The notes below the pieces were generated by a model. That model had not been told where the DNA came from, ran no database searches, and was given only the letters and a program-made list of their open reading frames with translations. From Dehalococcoidia bacterium (lineage in GTDB: Bacteria; Chloroflexota; Dehalococcoidia; Lucifugimonadales; UBA3495), in NCBI GenBank assembly GCA_022827095.1, contig JAJDTP010000005.1, positions 248,001 through 312,000 of the forward strand: DNA of 64,000 nucleotides, in the 5' to 3' direction. Of the stretch, positions 7,305-15,876 are shown piece by piece. The number at the start of each line of letters is the position of its first letter. The stretch's first letter is position 1. Made by a program: the position numbers and the translations under genes.

Positions 7305-8552
7305 CTAGATTACTCCATCCATCTGCAACGCGGCCAACTCTTCAGCTGTCAACCCCAACTCGCCCCGGTACACCGCGGCGTTGTCCGCCCCCAACGCCGG
7401 CGCCGGCCGGCGCCGCGCCGATACTTCCTCGCTGTGGAATATCCCCAGCGGGTACTTGATCGTCCCAATCGTCTCTTCCCCGTGCTCAATGTCGTACCAG
7501 AACCCCGACTCCGCCAGCTGTGGGTCGGCCAGCAGGTCCGCTACCTCGTTCACGGGCAGGAAAACCAGGTTCCGCCGCTGCCCCTCGTGGAACAGTTCCT
7601 GCACCGTGAAGTTCTCCGCAAACTCCAGGAACAGCGCGGTGATGATGTCGATGTGCTCCGCCCGGTCCTGGTTCCCGCCTCGGTACGCCTCGTTGAGCAC
7701 CTCGTCGTTCCCGGTCACTTCGTGGATCCATTCCGCCAGCGCGTCCCATTCTCGCGGCGTAATCACCCCGGCCGCAATCCAGCCGTCCTTGCACGGATAC
7801 GCCCCCAGCGGGATGACCAGCGTCGAGTTGGTGCCCACCCGCGTCACGTTCTGCCCTAGCTTTCGCCATAGCAGTGCCGGATGCGCGTCCGTGTAGTATG
7901 TGATCAGCGCTTCCTGCGAGGACACGTCGATGTGCTGTCCCACGCCGCCATCGGCGAAGTCTCGATAATACAATGCCGCCAGTATCCCCACCGCTGCGTA
8001 CTGCGCTCCGGGGTAGTGGCTGTGCTCGTTGCCCTGCCGCACCGGCGGCTCATCCGGCTCGCCCGTGATCTGCATGTACCCGCTCGCCGCCATCACCACC
8101 AGGTCGTCGCCCGCGTAATCCGCCCATTCGCCATTGGACCCGAACGGCGTTACCGACGCCATCACCAACCCGGGATTGTCGACCTTCAGGTCGTCATATC
8201 CAATACCTCTGTCAGCAAGGTAGCGCCGGTCGTAGCTCTCGATGACCACATCCGCGTCCGCGGCCAACCGCCGAAATAGACCTTGCCCTGTCTCGGTCTC
8301 CAGGTCCAGGGTGATTGATCGCTTGTTGGTGTTGTAGAACAGGAAATCCAGGCTTCGCTCGGCGTCCGGCGCGTCCGCGGGATATGGCCCCAGCGTTCGC
8401 GAGCGGTCCCCTGTTGGCGGTTCCACCTTCACCACGTCCGCGCCGTAGTCCGCCAGCAGCCGGCCGCAGAACGCCGCCCGTCGGTCCGTCAAATCGAGGA
8501 CGCGGTAGGGCGGTATCAGGTGCTCACCGGTGTATTCGTCGAACCTAGGCAT
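7305..8552 (-). CDS. CaiB/BaiF CoA-transferase-like protein lacking the catalytic Asp
   Basis: 415 aa with full family III architecture: YRVLDLTDRRAAFCGRLLADYG, GADVVKVEPPTGD, NKRSITLDLETETGQ. At the position of the catalytic Asp (family pattern GG..ADY..GL) it reads QGNEHSHYPGAQYAA, so His179 replaces Asp. It may therefore be inactive as a classical CoA-transferase, use another residue, or be the partner of an active paralogue such as 5342-6583. The ATG start at 8552 has a GGGAGA site. Confidence 0.82.
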   Translation of the reverse strand: MPRFDEYTGEHLIPPYRVLDLTDRRAAFCGRLLADYGADVVKVEPPTGDRSRTLGPYPADAPDAERSLDFLFYNTNKRSITLDLETETGQGLFRRLAADADVVIESYDRRYLADRGIGYDDLKVDNPGLVMASVTPFGSNGEWADYAGDDLVVMAASGYMQITGEPDEPPVRQGNEHSHYPGAQYAAVGILAALYYRDFADGGVGQHIDVSSQEALITYYTDAHPALLWRKLGQNVTRVGTNSTLVIPLGAYPCKDGWIAAGVITPREWDALAEWIHEVTGNDEVLNEAYRGGNQDRAEHIDIITALFLEFAENFTVQELFHEGQRRNLVFLPVNEVADLLADPQLAESGFWYDIEHGEETIGTIKYPLGIFHSEEVSARRRPAPALGADNAAVYRGELGLTAEELAALQMDGVI

Positions 8553-8851
8553 GTGCTGTAGGTCTCCCTCTGCGTGATGCTGGACCCCGGGGGCCGCGTT
8601 CCGCCAATTTATCGCCGCCCAATCCCCGTGTCAAAAGGCGGACGTTTCATGTAACTGTTCAGAGTTGCGGGTAAAGTGTCATTGCGAGCGGAGCGTGGCA
8701 ATCTCGTAGCCGTAGGGATCGTTCGTCGGGCAACCGGATCGCCAGGACGTCACGCCGCTCTCAATGACAAGATGAACACCCATCCCACCAACGCCCAATT
8801 CGCCCCCGCTATAATGTTGCCTGCCCACATTCCTGAACATTGAGAGTGCCC
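8553..8851. repeat. Divergent spacer with an inverted repeat pair and a TATAAT box
   Basis: Holds GTCATTGCGAGCGGAGCG..GGCAATCTCG (8678-8707) and the inverted half CGTCACGCCGCTCTCAATGAC (8747-8767), forming a long imperfect palindrome. Closer to the plus-strand gene is a perfect TATAAT at 8810-8815, 37 nt before its ATG, without a clear -35. No gene is seen in this stretch. Confidence 0.65.
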
Positions 8852-10594
8852 ATGAGTACGATGCACCCCACCGATATCAACGCCGCCCTGGTCAACCTCG
8901 TCCGCAAGCGCAGCCCGGAACGCTGGCAGACCGTTCCCATCGGTCTCACGCTCCTGTGGCGGCCAATGCTGGCCCTGGTCGACACCCGGTCCCTGCCATT
9001 CTCCGATGACGACCATCGCCCGACGGTCCTGCTGGTCGCTGGCCTGCGCGGCGAATCCATGGACACCCCGCGCATTCTCACCGCGCTCGATCTGTTCGCC
9101 CGTTCGTCCGCCGCCGGCTCATCCGGCGTGGCCCTCAGCGCCCTCGCCGCCAGCAATCCCGACGCATTGGCCGGAGGCGATTGGGAACCGGCAACTGGCA
9201 ATCCGACCGACCTGACCCAAGGATTCCCACCCGATGGTGGTTTCTATTTCGACGATACCGGACCCGAAAGCCGTTATCTATGGCGGTGGGTTTGCTATCA
9301 GGCGCCGGACCTGCTCGTTGAAATTGCTCTGTCCGACGACCCCGACCAGCTACCGCTCTGGGAAGCCAACGCCGCTGCAGCCGGCGGTCCGGTCGCCTCG
9401 GGCATGGGCGCCTCTCCCGCGGCCAACGACGATACTTTCATCTCGGCTCTGGGCCGGCCCGCGTCCGATGCTCCAGGGGTCATACCGGCCCTACGCCTGA
9501 CCACTCATTGGACTGGGCTCTCCGATTCCCTCAACTCGCTGTGGCGTCACACCAGTAGGGACTCCGACGTGCCGCCTTCACCGGCCCGCGCCGCCCTCGA
9601 TGCTCGCCGCAGTCGCACACCGCTCGAGATCGCCCGCATCCTGGCCGGCCGTTACGGTCACGCCCTGGACCCGGTCAACTACACCCAGGGCGTCGGCATC
9701 AGCGGACGCCTCCGCCTGGCCGCCCTCGACGACGCGCTGCCCAACCCCACCGCCGACATCGCGTCAATGATCGATCACATTGCCGCCGATCCGCCGGCCT
9801 ATCTTGCTGACGCCGGCGGCGCGGCCCTGGCCGGCGTAGTCTGGGCCGCCCGTTTGGCCGACTACACTGGCGACGAAAAATACCGTCGCCTTTTCTTCTA
9901 CGCCGCGGACCGTTTCGTCGCCCGCGGACCCGGCGAAGCCCCTGCTCCCTGTGATCCAGACTTTCGCGTGGAGGACATGTTCATGGCCGGAGCCATGCTC
10001 GGCCGCGCCCACCGCATTTCCGGCGACGCCCGGCACGCCGACCTCCTGGCTACTTTCCTCCTCGATGGCGGTGATGTCCAGGAGGCCAACGGCCTGTTCC
10101 GACACGCCCGCTCCGCGCCGTTCTACTGGAGCCGCGGCAACGGGTTCGCCGCCCTGGGATACGCTGAAACCCTTACGTATCTGCCCGACGACCACTCCGC
10201 CCGCGATACCCTCCTGCAGCGCCATCGCCGCCACTTGGACGCGCTGCTGCGTGTCCAGCTGCCCTGGGGCACCTTCGGCGAACTCGTTGACTTGCCCGGC
10301 GCGTGGGGCGAACTGACCTCCACCTCCATGATCGGGTACGCCCTGGCCCGTGGCCTCCGCCTCGGCTGGCTGCCCTCCGACGAGGCTGCCGGGTACACCG
10401 CCGGCCTCCGGTCTTGCTGGCGCGCCGTGTCCGAGCGCATCGATGAGGAGGGCGGTGTTGTCGACGGCTGCATCAGCACCGGCGTCATGCGCGACGCCCG
10501 CGCCTACCTGAACCGCACCGCCGTCAGCAGCCACGACGACCGCACCGGCAGCCTGGCTCTGTGGTTCGCCTGCGAAATGGCCCGGCAGCCCTAG
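8852..10594 (+). CDS. GH88/GH105-like glycoside hydrolase with an extra N-terminal domain
   Basis: 580 aa. Residues from about 270 onward resemble the (alpha/alpha)6-barrel of unsaturated glucuronyl/rhamnogalacturonyl hydrolases: DFRVEDMFMAGAMLGRA near residue 372 carries the candidate catalytic Asp, and FYWSRGNGFAALG near 425 matches the W-A-R-G-N-G-W motif. The N-terminal 250 residues (RPTVLLVAGLRGESMDTPRI) resemble a peptidase M14-like fold only faintly, and I do not assign it. No signal peptide is visible, so a cytosolic role on imported sugar acids is likely. ATG 8852 is preferred over TTG 8840. Confidence 0.68.
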   Translation: MSTMHPTDINAALVNLVRKRSPERWQTVPIGLTLLWRPMLALVDTRSLPFSDDDHRPTVLLVAGLRGESMDTPRILTALDLFARSSAAGSSGVALSALAASNPDALAGGDWEPATGNPTDLTQGFPPDGGFYFDDTGPESRYLWRWVCYQAPDLLVEIALSDDPDQLPLWEANAAAAGGPVASGMGASPAANDDTFISALGRPASDAPGVIPALRLTTHWTGLSDSLNSLWRHTSRDSDVPPSPARAALDARRSRTPLEIARILAGRYGHALDPVNYTQGVGISGRLRLAALDDALPNPTADIASMIDHIAADPPAYLADAGGAALAGVVWAARLADYTGDEKYRRLFFYAADRFVARGPGEAPAPCDPDFRVEDMFMAGAMLGRAHRISGDARHADLLATFLLDGGDVQEANGLFRHARSAPFYWSRGNGFAALGYAETLTYLPDDHSARDTLLQRHRRHLDALLRVQLPWGTFGELVDLPGAWGELTSTSMIGYALARGLRLGWLPSDEAAGYTAGLRSCWRAVSERIDEEGGVVDGCISTGVMRDARAYLNRTAVSSHDDRTGSLALWFACEMARQP

Positions 10595-10652
10595 CGAAAG
10601 CCCGTGCTAAAATCGCCCAACTGCCGCTCCAATAGCGCGGAGGGAGGCCATC

Positions 10653-12083
10653 ATGCTGACCAGGTTGGAAGTCAACGGATTCAAAAACCTGGTCGATTTT
10701 TCCGTGGACTTTGGTCCCTTTACGTGCATCACCGGTCCCGCTGGGGTGGGCAAATCCAACTTTTTCGATGCGATCCGGTTCCTGTCCCTGCTCACCGAAC
10801 ACACCATCAACGAAGCCGCTCTGAACATCCGCGGCCCCGCTTCCGGCGCATCTGACTTCCAGGAACTGTTTTTCTTCGGGGGCAGGCAACGAGCCGAGCG
10901 GATCGAGATCGCTGCGGAAATGATAGTCCGCAGTAATGTTCAGGATGACTTTGGTCGCGAGGCCCTAGCGTCTTCGTCGTTCCTGCGCTACGAGGTTTCG
11001 TTTCGGCGGGGATTGTCTTCTGATGTCGGTCCGGCCAGCGGCCTGATGCTAGAACGCGAAGAACTGCGGCCCATCATCGAAGCTCGCGCGACCCGCCATC
11101 TGAAGTTCCCTCATAGCAAGAACCGGTTCCGTGACAGCGTGGTGTACAACAGCCGGCACGCCAGAACCGGTTTCGTATCCACACTCAACGATCCAGAGAC
11201 CGGAGCGCCAGGCATCGTCGCCCATCAGGACGGCGGTTACCCGGCTCGGGGCCGCCCCTGCCCCGCCTACCGTGCCATCCGTACCATGGTCGGTACTGAG
11301 GGCACGGCGGCTACTCCCACAATCCTGGCCGCGAAGCGCGAAATGCAGGGCTGGCGGATTCTGAGCCTGGAACCAGAGGCCATGCGCCGGCCGGACCCGT
11401 TGCACCAACCGGCAGGCCTGGCACCCGACGGTGCACACATCCCAGCCACGCTGCATCGGCGAATGGTCAACGCACAAGAGCAGGGATCGGATTTGACAAC
11501 GGTTCTGACCCCGCTGACTGAGCTCATATCGCAAATCGTTCCCGTATCCCGAATAGATGTCGCCCGAGACGACGCGTTTGGCTTGCTTTCCGTCACGTGG
11601 GAGGAACCATCTGGCCTGAAGATTGGACTGCCTTCAGTGTCCGACGGCGCATTGCGTTTCCTGGTGCTGGGGTTACTCTCGCAATCGCCCGAACCGCCAC
11701 CGCTGCTCTGCATCGAAAACCCGGAAATCGGATTGCAGGGTACTGCCTTGGATGCGTTGAACACGATACTACAGCGTATGGCGGTCGATCCCCAGCAAGT
11801 TGTGGGACCGGACAACCCGTTGCGTCAGATCATCGTGGTCAGCCAGTCACCGTCCTTGCTGCAAATGCAACAACTCCAGGATCTGCTGCTATTGCAAACA
11901 AGCCGTGACTATACTGAAGGATCTAGCGCCGACGGCCATGTGCTCCGATGCCACCCTCACATTGGCTCGTGGCGCTGTTCGAACCCAAGCGAAGGCATCG
12001 ACATGTCGACCTTGTGGTCCGTTCCGGTACCGGCTCAGAAAATGCAGATTGGGTTCCCCGCTCAGTTTTGGACTCCGAAGTAG
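10653..12083 (+). CDS. AAA/RecF-like ATPase with a divergent C-terminus
   Basis: 476 aa. It starts MLTRLEVNGFKNLVDFSVDFG and carries a Walker A GPAGVGKSN (about residues 30-38), typical of SMC/RecF-like AAA_15/AAA_21 ATPases. Walker B is LLCIENPEIGLQ with the first Glu replaced (usually EEPE), followed by a switch-like IIVVSQSPSLL where TTHSP is usual. The last 70 residues (HVLRCHPHIGSWRCSNPSEG) do not resemble the usual ending. GGAGG precedes the ATG, and a TAAAAT at 10608-10613 may be its -10 box. Such stand-alone ATPases occur in defence and DNA-repair settings; no nuclease partner is adjacent, so its role is open. Confidence 0.72.
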   Translation: MLTRLEVNGFKNLVDFSVDFGPFTCITGPAGVGKSNFFDAIRFLSLLTEHTINEAALNIRGPASGASDFQELFFFGGRQRAERIEIAAEMIVRSNVQDDFGREALASSSFLRYEVSFRRGLSSDVGPASGLMLEREELRPIIEARATRHLKFPHSKNRFRDSVVYNSRHARTGFVSTLNDPETGAPGIVAHQDGGYPARGRPCPAYRAIRTMVGTEGTAATPTILAAKREMQGWRILSLEPEAMRRPDPLHQPAGLAPDGAHIPATLHRRMVNAQEQGSDLTTVLTPLTELISQIVPVSRIDVARDDAFGLLSVTWEEPSGLKIGLPSVSDGALRFLVLGLLSQSPEPPPLLCIENPEIGLQGTALDALNTILQRMAVDPQQVVGPDNPLRQIIVVSQSPSLLQMQQLQDLLLLQTSRDYTEGSSADGHVLRCHPHIGSWRCSNPSEGIDMSTLWSVPVPAQKMQIGFPAQFWTPK

Positions 12084-12135
12084 GTCTGCCGCCTCAAGGG
12101 TTCGTCTGAACCTCTCGGCGCTTCCGTCAATGCAC

Positions 12136-12141
12136 TATAAT
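12136..12141 (+). promoter_or_regulatory. -10 box upstream of the MFS gene
   Basis: A perfect TATAAT 33 nt before the GTG start at 12175; no convincing -35 is seen. Confidence 0.45.
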
Positions 12142-12174
12142 CACCCACCTCCGCTGAATGAATTAGCCAGCTAA

Positions 12175-13488
12175 GTGCACGTCCTGATCGCCTACATCTC
12201 CCGGCGCGTTCCCTTCTACTACGGGTGGATCGTTCTGGGAACCGCCGGCAGCAGCATGTTTGTCCGCAACGCGGCCGGCAGTCTGACTTTCGCCGTCTTC
12301 GTTCCCCTCATCGCGGATGAGACCGGATGGAGTCGAGCCCTCATTGGAGGCGCGGCGGCTGTGGGCGGTCTGTTAGCCACCGGCGCGTCACCACCCGTGG
12401 GTTGGGCCATCGACCGTTACGGCGCGCGCGCCGTGCTGGTGTCCTCGCTGATCATCATCGGCCTCAGCACCATGGCCATGGCATGGCTTTCCGTCCATAT
12501 CGCCATCTTCTACTCGGCTTTGGCGGTTGGCCGGATCATGTTCAGCAGCCCGCTCAACGTGGGCGCGGCCACCGTCGTCGGCCGCTGGTTCGTCCGTCAG
12601 CGCGGCCGTGCCACGGGGCTGTTGTTCCTGTCCCACTCCGGTGGGATGGTGGCGTTCCCGCTGGTGGCCACTTGGATCAGCGTTGCCTACGGATGGCAGG
12701 TCGCCTGGATCGTGCTCGGCTTGATGGTGTACGCCATTGCATTGGCGCCCGCCGCCCTGCTGGTGGCCCAACGCCCGGAGGATGTCGGGTTGCTCCCGGA
12801 TGGTGATGCTCCGGACGCATCCGGCGAGGCCGACGCCTCAGTCGCACAGGCCTCCGATACGGAAATCGTGCTGGAATGGACCACCATGCAGGCCCTGCGC
12901 ACGCCCGCTTTATGGGTACTGGCTATCGGAACGGGCTTCCTCTTCCTCTTGCAGTCCGGAACCAACGTGTACCAGGCCGACTTGCTGCGTTCCCGTGGCA
13001 TTGACCTCTCCCTTTCTCAGCTCAGCATCGTGGTGAACGCCGCCGGAACCGCGTTTGGCAGTCTCCTGTGGGGACGCTTGGTCGAGAAGATGCGGGTTTC
13101 ATATACTTATGCCATCGTTGCCGTCATCATGGCCGTGGCCTGCGCGCTGTTCGTGGTCGCGGAAACGGTTGCCCTTGCTTTCTTCGCCGCCGGTCTGTTC
13201 GGGCTCGCAGTCGCTGGAATCCTCGTGGTCCCAGCGGTAGCCTATGCCAACTTCTTCGGCCGCCAATCCCTTGGCACCATCCGCGGCGTGACCGAGCCCT
13301 TCACCTCCCTCGGCCAGGCTATCGGCGCGGTGGCATCCGGGCTGGTTTTCCAGCTCGCCGGGAGCTACGGGATCGCTTTCATCATCTACGCGGTCCTGGG
13401 CGCGATCACCGCTCTGGCCCTGCTCCTCGCCCGGCCGCCGGTACATCCCGAGGGGTCATCTGCTTTGGCTCCGGAAACCGCCGATTAG
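12175..13488 (+). CDS. MFS transporter (oxalate/formate or monocarboxylate type)
   Basis: 437 aa with twelve hydrophobic segments in two halves, separated by a polar loop around residues 205-230 (PDGDAPDASGEADASVAQ). The VGWAIDRYGARAVL and GRWFVRQRGRATGLLF segments between helices 2-3 and 4-5 are characteristic of the monocarboxylate/oxalate-formate branch. Substrate unknown. GTG 12175 starts directly upstream of the first basic/hydrophobic segment (ISRRVPFYYGWIVLG), but there is no obvious ribosome-binding site. It resembles the minus-strand MFS at 24942-26288, sharing YGW and GLLPDGDAPD elements. Its end overlaps the convergent SDR by 4 nt. Confidence 0.85.
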   Translation: MHVLIAYISRRVPFYYGWIVLGTAGSSMFVRNAAGSLTFAVFVPLIADETGWSRALIGGAAAVGGLLATGASPPVGWAIDRYGARAVLVSSLIIIGLSTMAMAWLSVHIAIFYSALAVGRIMFSSPLNVGAATVVGRWFVRQRGRATGLLFLSHSGGMVAFPLVATWISVAYGWQVAWIVLGLMVYAIALAPAALLVAQRPEDVGLLPDGDAPDASGEADASVAQASDTEIVLEWTTMQALRTPALWVLAIGTGFLFLLQSGTNVYQADLLRSRGIDLSLSQLSIVVNAAGTAFGSLLWGRLVEKMRVSYTYAIVAVIMAVACALFVVAETVALAFFAAGLFGLAVAGILVVPAVAYANFFGRQSLGTIRGVTEPFTSLGQAIGAVASGLVFQLAGSYGIAFIIYAVLGAITALALLLARPPVHPEGSSALAPETAD

Positions 13489-14324
13489 CCGCCCAGGCCC
13501 ACCCGTCTCAGCAGCAAAGCGTCGGACGACATGATCTCGTCCACCCGCGCCGGGATGTCCTCGAAGGTGTCCAGCGCCGCGCGGATTAGTCGCCCTGACA
13601 GCCCGCCGCAAGCGTCGCTGCCCAACAGCACCGCCAGTTCCGCCGCCCTTTCAATCGATGCTCCGCCGCCCGACGTGACCTGCACGCCCTTCTCGTACAT
13701 CTCCAGATCGCCGGCGGCCAGCGCCATGTCGCGGACCTCTTCCCACATCCGCGTGTGAATCGAGCCGGGACTGATGGCGTTCACCGTAACTCCCGTGCCG
13801 GCCAGTTCAACGCTCAGGTTCTCCGTCATGTTGACGATGGCGGTCTTGGCGGCATCGTACGATGTGTCGTTTGGGCCTCCAACTCCGGACATGTTGACGA
13901 TACGACCGCTCCCCCGTTCCAGCATCACCGGTATCACCGCCCGGCAGCCGTAATACGTACCCAGTACATGCACCGAAATGACGTTAGCCCACCGATCCGG
14001 ATCCAGTTTCCACAACGGGCCGATCTCGCCTGTGTTCCCGGCGTTGTTCACTATTACGTCTATGGTGCCGAACCGGTCCAACGTGAGGGACACGGCGTTC
14101 TCCACCTGCGCTCGGTCCTGAACATCTGTGACTACGGTGGCGACCTCGCTGCCAAATTCAGATCGTAGTGTCGCGGCGGTAGACTGCAATTCGTCATCAG
14201 TCCTGGCGGCCAACGCCAGCAACGCCCCCTCTGCCGCGTAAGCCCGTGCGATCGCCTGTCCGATCCCTCGTCCGCCTCCGGTGATCAGGGCTACCTTTCC
14301 ACGCAGTCGTTCCCCGTCAGCCAT
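13485..14324 (-). CDS. SDR family oxidoreductase
   Basis: 279 aa with the TGGGRGIGQ cofactor motif, VNNAGNTG, NMSGVGG (catalytic Ser) and YDAAK (Tyr/Lys), plus NAISPGSIHTRM. It is a classical SDR of unknown substrate. The ATG at 14324 has a GGAGAGGATCC site. It is divergent from the HD gene that follows and convergent with the MFS gene. Confidence 0.85.
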   Translation of the reverse strand: MADGERLRGKVALITGGGRGIGQAIARAYAAEGALLALAARTDDELQSTAATLRSEFGSEVATVVTDVQDRAQVENAVSLTLDRFGTIDVIVNNAGNTGEIGPLWKLDPDRWANVISVHVLGTYYGCRAVIPVMLERGSGRIVNMSGVGGPNDTSYDAAKTAIVNMTENLSVELAGTGVTVNAISPGSIHTRMWEEVRDMALAAGDLEMYEKGVQVTSGGGASIERAAELAVLLGSDACGGLSGRLIRAALDTFEDIPARVDEIMSSDALLLRRVGLGG

Positions 14325-14343
14325 TGGATCCTCTCCTTGCCAA

Positions 14344-14372
14344 TTCGAATGTCACCACGGCGATGGTACAAT
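14344..14372 (+). promoter_or_regulatory. Candidate promoter of the HD gene
   Basis: TTCGAA (14344-14349), a 17-nt spacer and TACAAT (14367-14372) lie 32 nt before the ATG in the divergent spacer. The -10 is strong and the -35 weak. Confidence 0.4.
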
Positions 14373-14404
14373 TCCGGCACATACTACACGATGGGAGAAC
14401 GCCC

Positions 14405-14992
14405 ATGAGCGACGCATCCCAGGCAGCGGTGCCTACGGTCTCATTCACCAGCATGGCTGCCGGAACCCGCGAGGATTACGAACTGCTGGAACGTCTGGAG
14501 GCCCGGTTCGCCTCCAGCACCGCCGACCGTGTGCTGGAGCAACTGAAGGGTCTGGCCGGTTCCCTTGCCGGCTACAAGGTTGACCGTTTGGAGCATTCCT
14601 TGCAATCGGCCACCCGGGCATATCGGGATGGCGCGGAAGAGGAGATGGTCGTCGCCGCACTGCTGCACGACATCGGCGACCTGCTGGCTCCGCACAACCA
14701 TAGCGAAATGGCGGCGGCGGTACTCAGGCCCTACGTTTCCGAGCGAACCTACTGGGTCGTTCGCCAACATGGCCTGTTCCAGAGTTATTACTACGCCCAT
14801 CATATGGGCGGCGACCGCAACGCCCGCGACCGCTACATCGAGCACCCGTGGTATCAGGACGCGGTGGATTTCTGCCATCGTTGGGATCAGTCGTCCTTCG
14901 ACCCCGAGTACGACTCCCTGCCATTGGAATTTTTCGAGCCAATGGTTCGTCGGGTGTTCGCCCGTGAACCTTTCAGCGCCGGGAGGGAATAG
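14405..14992 (+). CDS. HD-domain protein of the PhnZ/mixed-valent diiron oxygenase type
   Basis: 195 aa. The HD metal ligands are visible: His64 (RLEHSLQS), His88-Asp89 (LLHDIGDLL) and His97/His99 (APHNHSE), with a downstream RQHGLFQSYYYAHHMGG and an FCHRWDQSSFD segment. This pattern is close to phosphonate-degradation HD proteins such as PhnZ, which oxidise the C-alpha next to a phosphonate with a diiron centre; no phosphonate genes are nearby, so hydroxylation of another small molecule is equally possible. ATG 14405 has a GGGAGA site; it is followed 2 nt later by an SDR, suggesting an oxidation-dehydrogenation pair. Confidence 0.75.
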   Translation: MSDASQAAVPTVSFTSMAAGTREDYELLERLEARFASSTADRVLEQLKGLAGSLAGYKVDRLEHSLQSATRAYRDGAEEEMVVAALLHDIGDLLAPHNHSEMAAAVLRPYVSERTYWVVRQHGLFQSYYYAHHMGGDRNARDRYIEHPWYQDAVDFCHRWDQSSFDPEYDSLPLEFFEPMVRRVFAREPFSAGRE

Positions 14993-14994
14993 CC

Positions 14995-15843
14995 ATGAGC
15001 CTGGAAGGTAAAGTCGCTTTGATTACCGGCGCCGGCGGCATGCGCGGCGTCGGCCGCGCCACCGCCCTGAAGCTGGCGTCCCAAGGCGCTCACGTCGCCA
15101 TCACCGACGTGCGCCGGCCCGTGGAAGATCTGCCCCCCGGCGAGGTCCGCGCGGAGTGGCAGTCCATCGACAGCGTTGCCGAAGAGGTCCGCGCCCGAGG
15201 CAGTCAGGCCCTGCCCGTATATGCGGACCTGTCCAACTCTGATGAGATCGAAGGGCTGGTGGCCGAGACTGTAAATCATTACGGCCGTCTCGACATCCTG
15301 GTCAACAATGCCCGCGCCATTATTGGCCGGGATAAAGTCCCGGTCACCGAGTTGGAGGAGGACGTGTGGCAGCATTTCCTCGCCATCAACACCACCGCCG
15401 TTTTCTTGTGCACCAAGTACGCGGGGCGGGAAATGGTCCGCCTGGGCAATGGCGGGCGCGTGGTCAACATCGCCAGCAACGCGGGCAAGCAGGCCAGCGC
15501 CGACGGCGCGGCCTATTCCGCCAGCAAGTTCGCCGTGATTGGTTTGACCCAGGCCTCGGCCATGGATCTCGCTCCCCACAGCATCACCGTCAACGCCGTC
15601 TGCCCGGGACCCATCAACACCGATCGCATGAGTTACTGGGAACGCGATCAGGCGGCGCAACGAGGGTTGACCCAGGAAGAGTTTCGCGCCCAGGTGGTCG
15701 CCTCATCTGCCGACCGTACGCCACTTGGCCGTATCGCCGAGGCGGAAGACGTTGCCAACTTGGTGGCGTTCCTGGCTGGACCCGATTCCAGCCTGATCAC
15801 TGGTCAGTCCTACAACGTCAACGGCGGCATACTGTTCCACTGA
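14995..15843 (+). CDS. SDR family oxidoreductase
   Basis: 282 aa. The cofactor loop TGAGGMRGVGRA has an insertion, as in a subset of SDRs with a longer loop; VNNARAIIG, NIASNAG and YSASKFAVIG supply the catalytic Asn/Ser/Tyr/Lys, and INTDRM and VNGG complete the fold. GAGGGAATAGCC precedes the ATG, 2 nt after the HD gene, so the two are surely co-transcribed. Confidence 0.87.
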   Translation: MSLEGKVALITGAGGMRGVGRATALKLASQGAHVAITDVRRPVEDLPPGEVRAEWQSIDSVAEEVRARGSQALPVYADLSNSDEIEGLVAETVNHYGRLDILVNNARAIIGRDKVPVTELEEDVWQHFLAINTTAVFLCTKYAGREMVRLGNGGRVVNIASNAGKQASADGAAYSASKFAVIGLTQASAMDLAPHSITVNAVCPGPINTDRMSYWERDQAAQRGLTQEEFRAQVVASSADRTPLGRIAEAEDVANLVAFLAGPDSSLITGQSYNVNGGILFH

Positions 15844-15876
15844 TCCGCCTCCACGCGATTTTCGAGGTTTAGTCCC

